Assembly (NCBI RefSeq): GCF_030815985.1
Contig: NZ_JAUSXM010000001.1
Coordinates: 4,588,001 to 4,652,000 of the forward strand
Reading direction: 5' to 3'
Length of the DNA: 64,000 nucleotides
Source: Paenibacillus sp. W2I17
Lineage (GTDB): Bacteria; Bacillota; Bacilli; Paenibacillales; Paenibacillaceae
The notes under the pieces are model-generated. The model was not told the DNA's origin. It made no database searches and saw only the letters and a program-made list of their open reading frames with translations. Below are positions 15,992-24,490 of the stretch, piece after piece. Each line of letters begins with the position of its first letter. Positions within the stretch are counted from its first letter, which is position 1. Both the position numbers and the translations under genes were made by a program.

Positions 15992-16034
15992 CCCAAGCCT
16001 ATCCACATGTGTATACGTTGTGCATAGGCTTGGG
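15992..16034. repeat. 11-bp inverted repeat flanking a DnaA box
   Basis: CCCAAGCCTAT (15992-16002) and ATAGGCTTGGG (16024-16034) are perfect complements separated by 21 nt. The left arm overlaps the DnaA box CTATCCACA, and the loop holds the rest of it plus TGTGTATAC. No T tract follows on either strand, so it is not a standard terminator although it lies just past the dnaA stop. Confidence 0.8.
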
Positions 16035-16040
16035 ACTTGT

Positions 16041-17388
16041 TCAGGTTGGATTCTTAATTTTTTCGGTTAAGTTGTTGATAACTTTATAGAGATCCTGATC
16101 GTTTTTAATCGCTTGGGAGATTTTTTCGTGAGCATGTATGACAGTGGTGTGATCTCGTCCTCCGAATGCTTCCCCAATTTTGGGCAGAGAAAAGTCTGTC
16201 AGTTCACGAGAGAGATACATGGCAATCTGTCTTGGAAAAGCAACTGCCTTGGTCCGTTTCCGTGCTTTGAAATCTTCAAGCTTAAGGCTATAATACTCGC
16301 CGACCTTTTGTTGGATGTCATGAATAGTGATCATTTTGGGACGACTGGAAGGAATAATATCCTTCAGTGCTTCAGCTGCCAGATGAGTGGTTACATCTTG
16401 ATTAGTCAGTGAAGAATAAGCAACGACCCGAATCAGGGCGCCCTCCAGTTCACGGATGTTGGTGTCAATCTGGTTGGCAATGTACATCATCGCTTCATTC
16501 GGAATATCCAAGTTTTCCGCACGTGCCTTTTTCCGCAAAATTGCAATCCTTGTCTCCAGATCTGGAGGCTGGATATCCGTGATTAACCCCCATTCAAAGC
16601 GAGAACGAAGCCGTTCTTCCAGTGTCGGAATTTCCTTCGGTGGTCTGTCGCTGGAGATGATAATCTGCTTCCGTTCCTCATGCAGCGCATTAAACGTATG
16701 GAAAAATTCCTCTTGTGTTGATTCTTTTCCCGCCAAGAACTGAATATCATCAATGAGCAAAATGTCGACGCTCCGGTATTTGTTACGGAAGCTCTCCCCG
16801 CGGTTGTCACGGATCGAGTTAATGAATTCGTTCGTGAATTTCTCAGACGACAAATAAACGACTTTGCTGCCCGGATCATGCTCCAGAACATAATGTCCGA
16901 TCGCATGCATCAAGTGAGTTTTACCGAGACCTACCCCTCCATACAGAAAGAGAGGGATTGTAAGCTTTGGCGGGCGCTTCAGCGACCGCCAGCGATGCGG
17001 CATGGGCAAAACGGTTGCCCGGCCCGATGACAAATGTATCGAACGTATATTTCGGATTCAGCATGCTGAGTACCGCTTCTTCCTGTACAACTGTAGGCGT
17101 TGGTGCCGGCAGTTGCGGGTCCGGTTCAGCAGGCTTGTTCTCTTCGATGACAAATTTCACATCGACTTGCTTGCCAAGCAGCTCGTATACCGTCGAGCCA
17201 ACCAATTTGGTGTAACGGCTCTCCAGCCATTCGACGGCAAACGTGGTTGGTGCGGAAATGACGATTGAACGGTCATTCAGCTTGGTGGCTTTGGTTGCTT
17301 TGAACCAGGTGTCAAAGCTGGGTTTGCTGAGTTTGTTTTGTATGATTGATAAAATTTGCTGCCATAAATCAGAAGTATGGCTGTCCAC
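16041..17388 (-). CDS. dnaA: Chromosomal replication initiator DnaA, frame broken by +1 indel
   Basis: DnaA binds DnaA boxes and opens oriC. Two overlapping frames together give a full-length protein of about 448 residues. The first (17388 to about 16956) encodes domain I ([17 protein letters not shown]), the Pro-rich domain II and the start of domain III up to AKAYNP. The second (from about 16953 to 16041) continues [20 protein letters not shown] (Walker A), [14 protein letters not shown] (Walker B), and domain IV with the DNA-binding motif [11 protein letters not shown]. The frames join if one base is removed from the GGG at 16954-16956 (CCC on the coding strand), restoring N-P-L-F-L-Y. As written, the first frame ends at 16921 and the product would lack ATPase and DNA-binding domains. 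Since DnaA is essential, a sequencing error is the likeliest cause. The start is GTG behind AAGGAG. Confidence 0.93.
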
Positions 17389-17467
17389 AGACTGTCACTC
17401 CTTTTACATGTTCCAAGTGTGGCTTAAGCCATGATGCAGTGTCGAAATACGAGATATATTGTTGAAT

Positions 17468-17824
17468 TTATCCCCAAACCCCCGCAGGTCGAAAACAAAA
17501 AAAGTATGAACAACGGAAAATTGTTCACAACTTTATCCACAGGCTGTTGATAATATTATGGGTCAGATCACATATTCACATCCAAAAGTAATACAATCAT
17601 AGCAAAAGAAACCCCGCATTTCAACGTATCGCGTGATTTTATCCACAAATTCAATAACTTGTGTATAATTTTTAGTCACAACACAATATATTGTTTATAA
17701 ACTGTTTAATTTTCGACAGAATGACCCAAAAACCAAAAATGTTTTATACACAGGTTATCCGTCAAATGATGCCAAAATGTGTGTAAAAGTATTCTTCGTT
17801 TGTGAATAACCTGTCTGTGGATAA
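17468..17824. other. oriC: oriC, DnaA-box cluster upstream of dnaA
   Basis: Three perfect boxes: TTATCCACA at 17533-17541 and 17639-17647 (plus) and TGTGGATAA at 17816-17824. One-mismatch boxes: TTATCCCCA 17468-17476, TGTGTATAA 17660-17668, TTATACACA 17744-17752, TGTGAATAA 17801-17809. Weaker candidates are at 17521, 17572 and 17778. The segment is AT-rich and lies upstream of dnaA, like the incA/incB regions of Bacillus. The rest of the gap (17825-18173) shows no gene. Confidence 0.88.
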
Positions 17825-18173
17825 CCGTGAAGTGAAAATGAAGCATGATTGAGATCGGAAAAAGAGTGACCTCTCACCCTCGTGTTTTTCTTGCCAATGG
17901 GCGATGGTGAAAGCCACCAATTCAGTGTCAGGGTAGGAGACGGAGAGGGGAGTAAACTCATGCCTTTAATTGAACAAGATCAGTGTTGTGTTTTCTGAGC
18001 AGATGGTAATTCTGTGATGGCAATGTATAAGAATAATGGACATAGATGACTTCATTTTGAGACATATGTAATGAGAATTACCAGGATCAAGAGGTAAGCT
18101 GATGCTCGAATATGGAGGTTGAAGTATATGATTGTATAATATGAATTCAAAGGATAGATTATGCGTGTATAGC

Positions 18174-18229
18174 AAAAGAGGGTGTCCCCTAAAACCGATT
18201 TTTGGTTTTAGGGGACACCCTCTTTTTTT
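18174..18229 (-). terminator. Long perfect hairpin, gnt operon terminator
   Basis: A perfect 23-bp inverted repeat (18174-18196 with 18204-18226) with a 7-nt loop. The stem contains GGGTGTCCCCTAAAACC. T runs flank it in both directions (TCTTTTTTT on plus, TCTTTT on minus). It lies 30 bp after the gntK stop, so it probably ends the gnt operon and shields oriC from both sides. The stem is unusually long for a simple terminator. Confidence 0.78.
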
Positions 18230-18258
18230 GGTGCAGAGACGAAGTATGGATTGATGAT

Positions 18259-19806
18259 TTAGAGACGGGGAAGGGACATCTTACGCTGGAATTCAGCGAT
18301 ATCTGCGTATTCCTCTTCCAGTTTGCGAGAGATCCGAATAAAGATGGGCAGCAGCTCTTGGTAGAGTACAGCATTCTCTTTGACAGGAGTATGCCGATGC
18401 GTTGTACCGACCATGGAAGAAACGGCATGAAGCGATTTGATCCGCCCTGTAGCGTACAAACCAAGCACGACGGCACCCAGACAGGAACTTTCGAAGCTCT
18501 CGGGTACAACCACTTCCTGATTGAAGATATCGGACATCATCTGGCGCCAGAGAGGAGAGCGCGCAAACCCACCTGTGGCTTGAATGGAGGTAGGTTGCCC
18601 AATCTGTTCTTCCATGGCGAGCAGTACCGTATATAGGTTGAAAATAACCCCTTCCAGGACAGCACGGATCATATGCTCTTTCTGGTGATGGAGTGTTAAG
18701 CCAAAAAAGGAACCACGGGCATCCGGATTCCACAAAGGGGCACGTTCGCCCGAAAGGTACGGATGAAACAGAAGTCCTTCCGATCCCGGTCGGACACGTT
18801 CGGCAATTTTGGTCAGCACATCATAGGAATTGATGCCAAGTCGCTTCGCTGTCTCCACTTCAGACGCGGCGAATTCATCCCGTACCCAACGAAATAACAT
18901 GCCACCGTTATTCACAGGTCCACCAATGACCCAAAGATTCTCTGTGAGGGCATAACAGAAGGTTCGACCTTTGGGATCGGTAACTGGACGGTCCACGACA
19001 GTGCGAATGGCCCCGCTGGTTCCGATGGTTGCTGCGACAACACCAGGTTCAATGGCGTTCACGCCGAGATTGGATAAAACCCCATCACTTGCGCCGATAA
19101 CAAAGGGCGTGGAGGGGGAGAGAGCCATTTTTTCAGCCGATTCGTGATTCATTCCTTCTAATATATGTGTTGTAGGTACAAGCTTCGACAGATGGTCGGG
19201 TGTAATGCCTGCAACCTCAAGGGCCTCTGCGTCCCAGTCCAGTTGTTCCAGATTGAGTAAGCCTGTGCAAGAAGCGATGGAATGGTCAACGACATATTGT
19301 CCGAATAGACGGAAGAACAGATATTCTTTAATCGAAATAAATTTGGCGGTGCGCTCAAAAAGTTCAGGTTCATCGTGGCGCAGCCACATTAATTTGGTCA
19401 GTGGTGACATGGGATGGATCGGTGTACCTGTGCGCAGGTAGATGGGATGGCCCAATCCATTCTCTTGCAGCTGGGCAGACCAGGCTGCACTTCGATTATC
19501 CGCCCAGGTGATGCAACGGGTTAAGGGTTTGTTATCCTGTCCCATGGCAATGACACTATGCATAGCCGAGCTGCAGGATACAAACAGGATCTGCTTGGCA
19601 GCAACACCACTCTGATCCATGACTCCTCGCACAGAGCGGAGGGCCGCTTGCACAATCTCTTCAGGGTCCTGCTCGGCAACATCGGGTGCAGGGGTGTACA
19701 AAGGATATTCCTGTGTAGAGGTACTGACGACAGAGCCTTGCTCGGTAAATAAGACGGATTTGGTACTGGTAGTACCAATATCGATCCCAATCATATAGTT
19801 GTTCAT
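18259..19806 (-). CDS. gntK: Gluconokinase (FGGY family)
   Basis: It phosphorylates gluconate to 6-phosphogluconate for the pentose phosphate pathway. The 515-residue FGGY-type sugar kinase has the N-terminal ATPase motif MIGIDIGTTSTKSVLF, the central GASDGVLSNLG and ATIGTSGAIRTV, and the C-terminal nucleotide-binding segment IQATGGFARSPLWRQMMSDI. The neighbouring gluconate permease and GntR regulator with GntR-type operators make gluconate the best substrate; FGGY kinases are hard to separate by sequence alone. It is the last gene of gntR-gntP-gntK, 65 bp after gntP, with AAGGA upstream of the ATG. The order differs from the Bacillus subtilis gntRKPZ operon, and no gntZ is present here. Confidence 0.88.
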   Translation of the reverse strand: MNNYMIGIDIGTTSTKSVLFTEQGSVVSTSTQEYPLYTPAPDVAEQDPEEIVQAALRSVRGVMDQSGVAAKQILFVSCSSAMHSVIAMGQDNKPLTRCITWADNRSAAWSAQLQENGLGHPIYLRTGTPIHPMSPLTKLMWLRHDEPELFERTAKFISIKEYLFFRLFGQYVVDHSIASCTGLLNLEQLDWDAEALEVAGITPDHLSKLVPTTHILEGMNHESAEKMALSPSTPFVIGASDGVLSNLGVNAIEPGVVAATIGTSGAIRTVVDRPVTDPKGRTFCYALTENLWVIGGPVNNGGMLFRWVRDEFAASEVETAKRLGINSYDVLTKIAERVRPGSEGLLFHPYLSGERAPLWNPDARGSFFGLTLHHQKEHMIRAVLEGVIFNLYTVLLAMEEQIGQPTSIQATGGFARSPLWRQMMSDIFNQEVVVPESFESSCLGAVVLGLYATGRIKSLHAVSSMVGTTHRHTPVKENAVLYQELLPIFIRISRKLEEEYADIAEFQRKMSLPRL

Positions 19807-19871
19807 GTATTTAATCCTTCTTTCTCCAGAAAGCGATGAGATTTAATTTCTTTCTACTATATAGACTCCAT

Positions 19872-21233
19872 TTATACGACTGTACTTAGGAGCAAAATAA
19901 ATATCAGTCCGACCACGGATAATAGTGTTTCCATAACGGTCCACGTTTTCAATGTCTGGGAAACACTCATATTAAAGAATTCTTTGATCATCCAGAATCC
20001 TGCATCATTTACATGGGACAAGATGAGTGACCCTGCACCTGTGGCGAGTACAACCAGCTCAATATTGGCCCCTGGTGTGAGTGCAAGCACTGGAGCGACG
20101 ATACCGGCGGCTGTTGTCATGGCTACGGTTGCTGAACCGGTAGCTACACGAATGAGCGCAGCGACAAGCCAGGCAAACAGGATCACGTTGATGTTGGCAT
20201 GGGTAGCGACTTCAGCAATGGCGTTACCTACACCACTATTGATCAATACCTGTTTGAAGGCACCGCCTCCACCAATAATGAGAATGATGGTCGCCGTAGG
20301 CGCCAGACATTCACTGGTGAAGCGGGAAATATCGTGTTTGGTGAATCCACGTGCAAAGCCGAGTGAAAAGAGGGCAAATACAACTGAAATGAGCAAAGCA
20401 ATGATCTCATGACCGATAAATTCACTGAAAACGGTGAAACCGCTCGTGGCATTTGGGTCAATGATGCTAGCTATGGAACCAATCAGCATTAAAATAACCG
20501 GCAGCAATATGGTAAACAGGGTAATACCAAACCCAGGCATGTTGCTGTTTGTTTTGGTTGCGAATTGTTCAGCCAGTTCTGCTGGCGGTTCGGTGTGTAT
20601 TCTTTTACCAATAAATTTACCAAACAAAGGACCCGCAATAATCGCTGTAGGAATACCAACAATAAGGGAGTACAAAATGGTTTTACCCAGATCCGCGCTG
20701 AAGGCTTCAATCGCAATCATTGGCGCTGGATGTGGTGGAACCAAACCATGTACAGTCGACAGACCCGCCAAAATGGGAATACCAATCTGCAGCAAAGACA
20801 TGTTGGTTTTACGTGCAACGGTAAAAATGATGGGGATCATCAAAATCACGCCAACTTCGAAGAAAACGGGAATACCAACGATAAATCCAACAATCATCAT
20901 GGCCCAGTGCACACGTTTCACACCAAACCGATCGACCAATGTAGTTGCAATGCGCTCGGCACCGCCAGATTCGGCCATCATCTTACCAAGCATCGTACCG
21001 AGAGCAATAACAATTGCAATGGTTCCAAGTGTGCCGCCAAGTCCCCCGGTAATGGAAGAGATCACATCAGCAGGTTTCATGCCTGTAAGCAAACCGAGCA
21101 TTAATGCGGACAACAACAGGGTGATAAAGGGATTCCATTTATACTTGGAGATCAAAACGATCAGAAAAACGATCGCAATTAACGTCCAAACCAATAATGT
21201 TGCGTTATGGGATAGTCCAAAAAGAGTGCTCAT
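19872..21233 (-). CDS. gntP: Gluconate permease GntP
   Basis: An integral membrane gluconate:H+ symporter of the GntP family. The 453-residue protein has about a dozen hydrophobic segments and conserved stretches such as GLVPPHPAPMIAIEAF near the middle and ATGSATVAMTTAAGIVAP near the C-terminus. It supplies substrate to gntK directly downstream. The ribosome binding site (AAGGAG) is 11 bases from the ATG, a little far. A GntR-type operator overlapping a good promoter lies about 150 bp upstream, so gntP-gntK can be transcribed separately from gntR. Confidence 0.9.
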   Translation of the reverse strand: MSTLFGLSHNATLLVWTLIAIVFLIVLISKYKWNPFITLLLSALMLGLLTGMKPADVISSITGGLGGTLGTIAIVIALGTMLGKMMAESGGAERIATTLVDRFGVKRVHWAMMIVGFIVGIPVFFEVGVILMIPIIFTVARKTNMSLLQIGIPILAGLSTVHGLVPPHPAPMIAIEAFSADLGKTILYSLIVGIPTAIIAGPLFGKFIGKRIHTEPPAELAEQFATKTNSNMPGFGITLFTILLPVILMLIGSIASIIDPNATSGFTVFSEFIGHEIIALLISVVFALFSLGFARGFTKHDISRFTSECLAPTATIILIIGGGGAFKQVLINSGVGNAIAEVATHANINVILFAWLVAALIRVATGSATVAMTTAAGIVAPVLALTPGANIELVVLATGAGSLILSHVNDAGFWMIKEFFNMSVSQTLKTWTVMETLLSVVGLIFILLLSTVV

Positions 21234-21261
21234 GATGTTGTGTGCTCCTTTATTTCTGATA

Positions 21262-21277
21262 TAGAACGCTTACAAGT
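21262..21277 (-). promoter_or_regulatory. Possible CcpA cre site in gntP leader
   Basis: Minus strand TTGTAAGCGTTCTATA matches the left half of the cre consensus (TGTAAGCG) well but the right half poorly. It lies about 30-45 bp upstream of gntP. CcpA repression of gnt genes is known in Bacillus; here it is only suggested. Confidence 0.3.
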
Positions 21278-21375
21278 GAGATTATCGTCAACAATTAAAT
21301 TTGTACCAGTACTGCAGAAGGTGTTGGCGAAAAATGTAGTTTTATCATGCCCAAATTTGAAAGAAAATCGCATTT

Positions 21376-21404
21376 TGTATACTTGTCGACAAGTTAAGCC
21401 GCAA
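21376..21404 (-). promoter_or_regulatory. gntP promoter overlapped by GntR operator
   Basis: Minus strand -35 TTGCGG (21404-21399), 17-bp spacer, -10 TATACA (21381-21376). The palindrome ACTTGTCGACAAGT (core 21381-21394) overlaps the spacer and -10. It closely matches the Bacillus subtilis GntR operator ATACTTGTATACAAGTAT, so repression relieved by gluconate is expected. Confidence 0.72.
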
Positions 21405-21443
21405 TCATTCACGACGGATATGATTGCAAACGCCTTGCACCGA

Positions 21444-22118
21444 TTAGGAATCAAAGCTTTCGTGCAGGGTTTTTCCAGAATCTTGGAAATACGTGCGGAC
21501 TCCAGTCTGAATGAGCACCTTGTCGCCTGATTCAAGTGCTTCAACGAGCAAACGGTGCTTCTCAATTACAGCGCTTACTTTCTGCTCGCCTTGAACAAAT
21601 ACTCTGCGCGTTGTGAGCAGCATAACGGTCATCACAACATATCGAATACTCTTCCATAGATGTGAAATACGGGAATGCTGAGCAGCTTCAATGATGGTCT
21701 CGTGGAAAACGAGATCCTGATAGGCGAATTCGACGGCGTCCTGATGCCGTCCAGCAAGTTGCATTTTGTCGATCACGTTACGCAACTGGGTGATTAATGA
21801 TTCTGGGACATCACCAGCAAGTCGCTGCTGCACAAAACTTTCAATCAGGAAACGGACATCATACAATTCTTCGACATCCTTGATTCGTAGTCCAATGACA
21901 ACGACACCCATACGTTCCAGTCGAATAAGTCCTTCATTGGACAATGTTCGTAACGCTTCACGGACAGGTGAACGACTGCTGTCAAAATCAGCCGCAATTC
22001 GATTTTCCGACAAAATCTCTCCAGGTCGAAGGGTACCGCTGATGATCCGCAGCCTTAATTCGCAGGCAATGGCTTCACCACGGGAAGCTCCTTGAAGCCA
22101 GGAAGAAGGAAATAACAT
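21444..22118 (-). CDS. gntR: GntR-family transcriptional regulator of gluconate genes
   Basis: The 224-residue protein has an N-terminal winged helix-turn-helix of the GntR type (GEILSENRIAADFDSSRSPV, then REALRTLSNEGLIRLE) and a C-terminal all-helical FCD ligand domain. FadR/FCD subfamily members bind small organic acids; the adjacent gntP-gntK and matching operators point to gluconate or a phosphorylated derivative as ligand. It is first in the operon on the minus strand, about 210 bp before gntP. TAGGAG lies about ten bases upstream of the ATG. A GntR-type palindrome 130 bp upstream suggests autoregulation. Confidence 0.88.
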   Translation of the reverse strand: MLFPSSWLQGASRGEAIACELRLRIISGTLRPGEILSENRIAADFDSSRSPVREALRTLSNEGLIRLERMGVVVIGLRIKDVEELYDVRFLIESFVQQRLAGDVPESLITQLRNVIDKMQLAGRHQDAVEFAYQDLVFHETIIEAAQHSRISHLWKSIRYVVMTVMLLTTRRVFVQGEQKVSAVIEKHRLLVEALESGDKVLIQTGVRTYFQDSGKTLHESFDS

Positions 22119-22248
22119 ATGGCTAACGCTCCTATTAATAAGTAATCAGTTCATTACTGATCATAGCATAACTATTTTGCGGACTGGACATTCAGTTCAA
22201 TCCATAGTCTGTAGCTACAAGCTAACGGCTAATGTTTTTTTCAAAGGA

Positions 22249-22266
22249 CTACTTGTATACAAGATG
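22249..22266. promoter_or_regulatory. GntR operator upstream of gntR
   Basis: CTACTTGTATACAAGATG contains the perfect palindrome ACTTGTATACAAG(A) (22251-22264), essentially the Bacillus subtilis GntR operator. It lies about 130 bp upstream of gntR; I could not place a convincing promoter next to it. Confidence 0.7.
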
Positions 22267-22362
22267 TGATTTTTATCCTACACCTTTCTCAAAAGCTTGT
22301 AAACCTTAATTGAAGCGGATACAACCTGATTAGAATATGACGATATTTATAGCCTATAATCA

Positions 22363-22477
22363 TTATCCACATGTGAATAACTTTAAACAGGATGTAATGA
22401 AGGAGATAACAGGTATTGGAGGGTGTGGATAACTATAAACGCTGAAATAGGGTGATCTGATCAGGGTCTGGGGATAA
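22363..22477. other. oriC, second DnaA-box cluster upstream of rpmH
   Basis: Two perfect boxes, TTATCCACA 22363-22371 (plus) and TGTGGATAA 22424-22432 (minus), plus one-mismatch boxes TGTGAATAA 22372-22380 and TGGGGATAA 22469-22477. The first two abut tail to tail. The cluster is 4.5 kb from the boxes near dnaA, separated by the gnt operon. In Bacillus these boxes would share one dnaA-rpmH gap. No gene is seen in the 22119-22695 gap. Confidence 0.8.
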
Positions 22478-22593
22478 CTTTTTTGGACTCTCTTCGGGGC
22501 TTGGTAATAGTATTGAAGTGGACGAACTGTGGTCATTACTTTGGGTGGGATGAAGAGTGTATATAAAAGAGGGAGAAGCCTTGCGCCTTGCAG

Positions 22594-22623
22594 TTGACTT
22601 TTCCAGGTGATCATGGTTAAATA
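22594..22623 (+). promoter_or_regulatory. rpmH promoter
   Basis: -35 TTGACT (22594-22599) and -10 TAAATA (22618-22623, 18-bp spacer) or TTAAAT one base earlier (17 bp), about 73-78 bp upstream of the rpmH start. Confidence 0.5.
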
Positions 22624-22695
22624 TATAAAGGTGTTTTCTGTGAAGATGAAAGTGATTCATCACATAAGTATTTCCTTGTGAGGAGGTGCAATACA

Positions 22696-22830
22696 TTGAG
22701 ACCTACATTCAAACCGAACGTTAGCAAACGTAAAAAAGTTCATGGTTTCCGGAAAAGAATGAGCACGAGCAACGGCCGTAAAATTTTGGCCGCACGTCGC
22801 CTTAAAGGCCGTAAAAACCTGAGTGCTTAA
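22696..22830 (+). CDS. rpmH: 50S ribosomal protein L34
   Basis: A 44-residue basic protein translated from a TTG start: M(TTG)[17 protein letters not shown], then [19 protein letters not shown] and GRKNLSA. It matches bacterial L34 end to end. L34 is part of the large ribosomal subunit. The perfect AGGAGGTG ribosome binding site seven bases upstream fixes the TTG, and no in-frame ATG would give a full-length L34. It is followed by a terminator, then rnpA, the classic rpmH-rnpA order flanking oriC. Confidence 0.96.
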   Translation: MRPTFKPNVSKRKKVHGFRKRMSTSNGRKILAARRLKGRKNLSA

Positions 22831-22836
22831 GCATTG

Positions 22837-22862
22837 AAGACCACCGAGGTGGTCTTTTTTTT
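22837..22862 (+). terminator. rpmH terminator
   Basis: AAGACCAC / GTGGTCTT stem (8 bp, 4-nt loop) followed by eight T, immediately after rpmH. It separates rpmH from rnpA, so rnpA needs read-through or its own promoter. Confidence 0.88.
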
Positions 22863-23099
22863 CTTAATTAGCTCAAATCAGACTGGATGCTGCTATAGAT
22901 CAGGTCTGAATGGTCTGCGAAAAAGTGCTGAACACACACGATGTATGTTGAGTGAGTTTTCCATTTTTCGAAAACTTACCTTATATAATGATGAATCGTT
23001 GATAGGTTTAAATGGCCAATCAACATTCATCCCGGATGAATGCGGATCAGTTCAAGTAACTGGCCAACAATCATCCAAATGAAGTTGTCGCCAAGACGG

Positions 23100-23127
23100 T
23101 TTACCGTCATTCAAGAAAGCCTATACT
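23100..23127 (+). promoter_or_regulatory. Possible rnpA promoter
   Basis: TTTACC (23100-23105), 16-bp spacer, TATACT (23122-23127), about 60 bp upstream of rnpA. The -35 is weak. The remaining gap after the rpmH terminator (22863-23099) shows nothing else recognisable. Confidence 0.35.
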
Positions 23128-23185
23128 AAATCAGTAATGAGGCCTCCGTCAATAACATTGGTGGAGAACAGCAAGGAGAAGCGCC

Positions 23186-23536
23186 GTGTATAAAAGACTG
23201 CGTCTACGAAACCGGGCGGACTTTAGCCGTGTATACCGGTATGGGAAATCGTTTGCCAATCATCAATTCGTGGTGTATGGTTGTCGCCGTAAAGATACGG
23301 AACAATTTCGGGTCGGCGTATCATGCAGCAAGAAAATCGGAAACGCTGTCGTACGCAACCGGATGAGACGCATGATCAAGGAAATTGTTCGCCATCATGA
23401 GCATGAGATCGTCACGCAGATGGATCTGATTTTTATCGTCAGAAAAGGTGCACTGGACATGCCCTATAAGGAAATGGAAAAAAGCCTGCTACATGCGATG
23501 CGAAAGGGCTCTCTTTTGAAGTCGAGCAAGCGGTAA
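23186..23536 (+). CDS. rnpA: Ribonuclease P protein component
   Basis: RnpA is the protein subunit of RNase P, which trims the 5' leader of precursor tRNAs together with the RnpB RNA. The 116-residue protein begins with YKRLRLRNRADFSRVYRYGK and contains the family RNR signature in SCSKKIGNAVVRNRMRRMIK. It starts with GTG seven bases after AAGGAG. It lies between rpmH and yidC as in most Firmicutes. Confidence 0.96.
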   Translation: MYKRLRLRNRADFSRVYRYGKSFANHQFVVYGCRRKDTEQFRVGVSCSKKIGNAVVRNRMRRMIKEIVRHHEHEIVTQMDLIFIVRKGALDMPYKEMEKSLLHAMRKGSLLKSSKR

Positions 23537-23611
23537 GCTTCGGTTTATTTGTCCTCCTAATTATGGTATGATTTTACGATGGAATGGAATGGTTAAGAGA
23601 GGGGTTATGAA

Positions 23612-24490
23612 GTGTCGCGATTGAAGACATCAAAGGGGAAGTGGATTCTCCTCATTGCAGTCATTGCAATGGTCACTGTACTCGCCGGATGTACTCCACA
23701 AGGAGCCGGGGTTACTACGGAAGATCTGAAGAATAGTGGCTCATTCTGGCAAAGCAATGTTGTGTACTGGTTCTCACTGGCGCTGGATACATTCGCCAAC
23801 TGGTTTAACGGTGAATATGGACTGGCCGTCCTCGTGATGGTGCTTATTGTACGGACATTGATTTTACCACTAACAATGAAACAAGTCCGTAGCTCCAAAG
23901 CTATGCAGGCCATTCAGCCGCAGCTGAAGGAGATTCAAGCCAAGTTTAAAGATACACCTGAGAAAGTTCAGCAAGAAACGATGAAGTTGTTCCAGGAGAA
24001 CAAAGTTAATCCGATGGCCGGTTGTCTGCCACTTATCATTCAGATGCCGATTTACATCGCACTTTATAACTCAATTTACGGAAACTCCAGTCTGAGAACG
24101 CATGATTTCTTGTGGCTCCAGCTCGGATCACCCGATCACCTGTTTATTTTGCCAGTGCTGGCTGCCATCACCACATTCATTCAAACATGGATGATGATGC
24201 GTATGAACCCTGCACAGCAAGTGGGTCCGATGCAGTTTATGCTGTGGGTATACCCAATTTTGATCTTCGTGATGTCTTATCAGTTCCCGGCAGCACTTCC
24301 GCTGTACTGGTTCTACAGTAACATCTACACGATCGTGCAAAACTATTTCCTTTACCGGAATAATGATAAAATCGTGGCTGAGGTCAACGTGAAGCAGAAT
24401 AGCTCTTCCAAAAATGGAGCTAAACGCAAAAACGGTGGCAAAGCGACCGTCTCTGGAAAAGGGTCGAAAGGGGCCAAAAAATCGAAATGA
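23612..24490 (+). CDS. yidC: Membrane protein insertase YidC (SpoIIIJ type, lipoprotein)
   Basis: YidC/Oxa1 proteins insert and fold membrane proteins, alone or with SecYEG. The 292-residue protein has a lipoprotein signal peptide with lipobox VLAGC (lipidated Cys27), five predicted membrane segments, the conserved NPMAGCLPLIIQMPIYIALY block, and a Lys-rich C-terminal tail (GAKRKNGGKATVSGKGSKGA) for ribosome contact. Short length and lipobox fit Gram-positive YidC1/SpoIIIJ, which in Bacillus is also needed for forespore sigma-G activation. The start is GTG. Its stop codon overlaps the jag ATG, so the two are translationally coupled. Confidence 0.95.
   Translation: MSRLKTSKGKWILLIAVIAMVTVLAGCTPQGAGVTTEDLKNSGSFWQSNVVYWFSLALDTFANWFNGEYGLAVLVMVLIVRTLILPLTMKQVRSSKAMQAIQPQLKEIQAKFKDTPEKVQQETMKLFQENKVNPMAGCLPLIIQMPIYIALYNSIYGNSSLRTHDFLWLQLGSPDHLFILPVLAAITTFIQTWMMMRMNPAQQVGPMQFMLWVYPILIFVMSYQFPAALPLYWFYSNIYTIVQNYFLYRNNDKIVAEVNVKQNSSSKNGAKRKNGGKATVSGKGSKGAKKSK

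Noticed and set aside
16921..17033. dnaA as a programmed +1 frameshift gene
   Set aside because: CCC-U can slip, but there is no in-frame stop at the slip site or stimulator that I can see, DnaA is not known to be made this way, and yyaC shows the same indel type. Sequence error is simpler.
17755..18175. Short minus-strand open frames between oriC and the gnt terminator
   Set aside because: No ribosome binding site, low-complexity translations and overlap with DnaA boxes.
20434..21264. A 276-codon plus-strand frame opposite gntP
   Set aside because: Antisense to a conserved permease, with no ribosome binding site and no recognisable motif.
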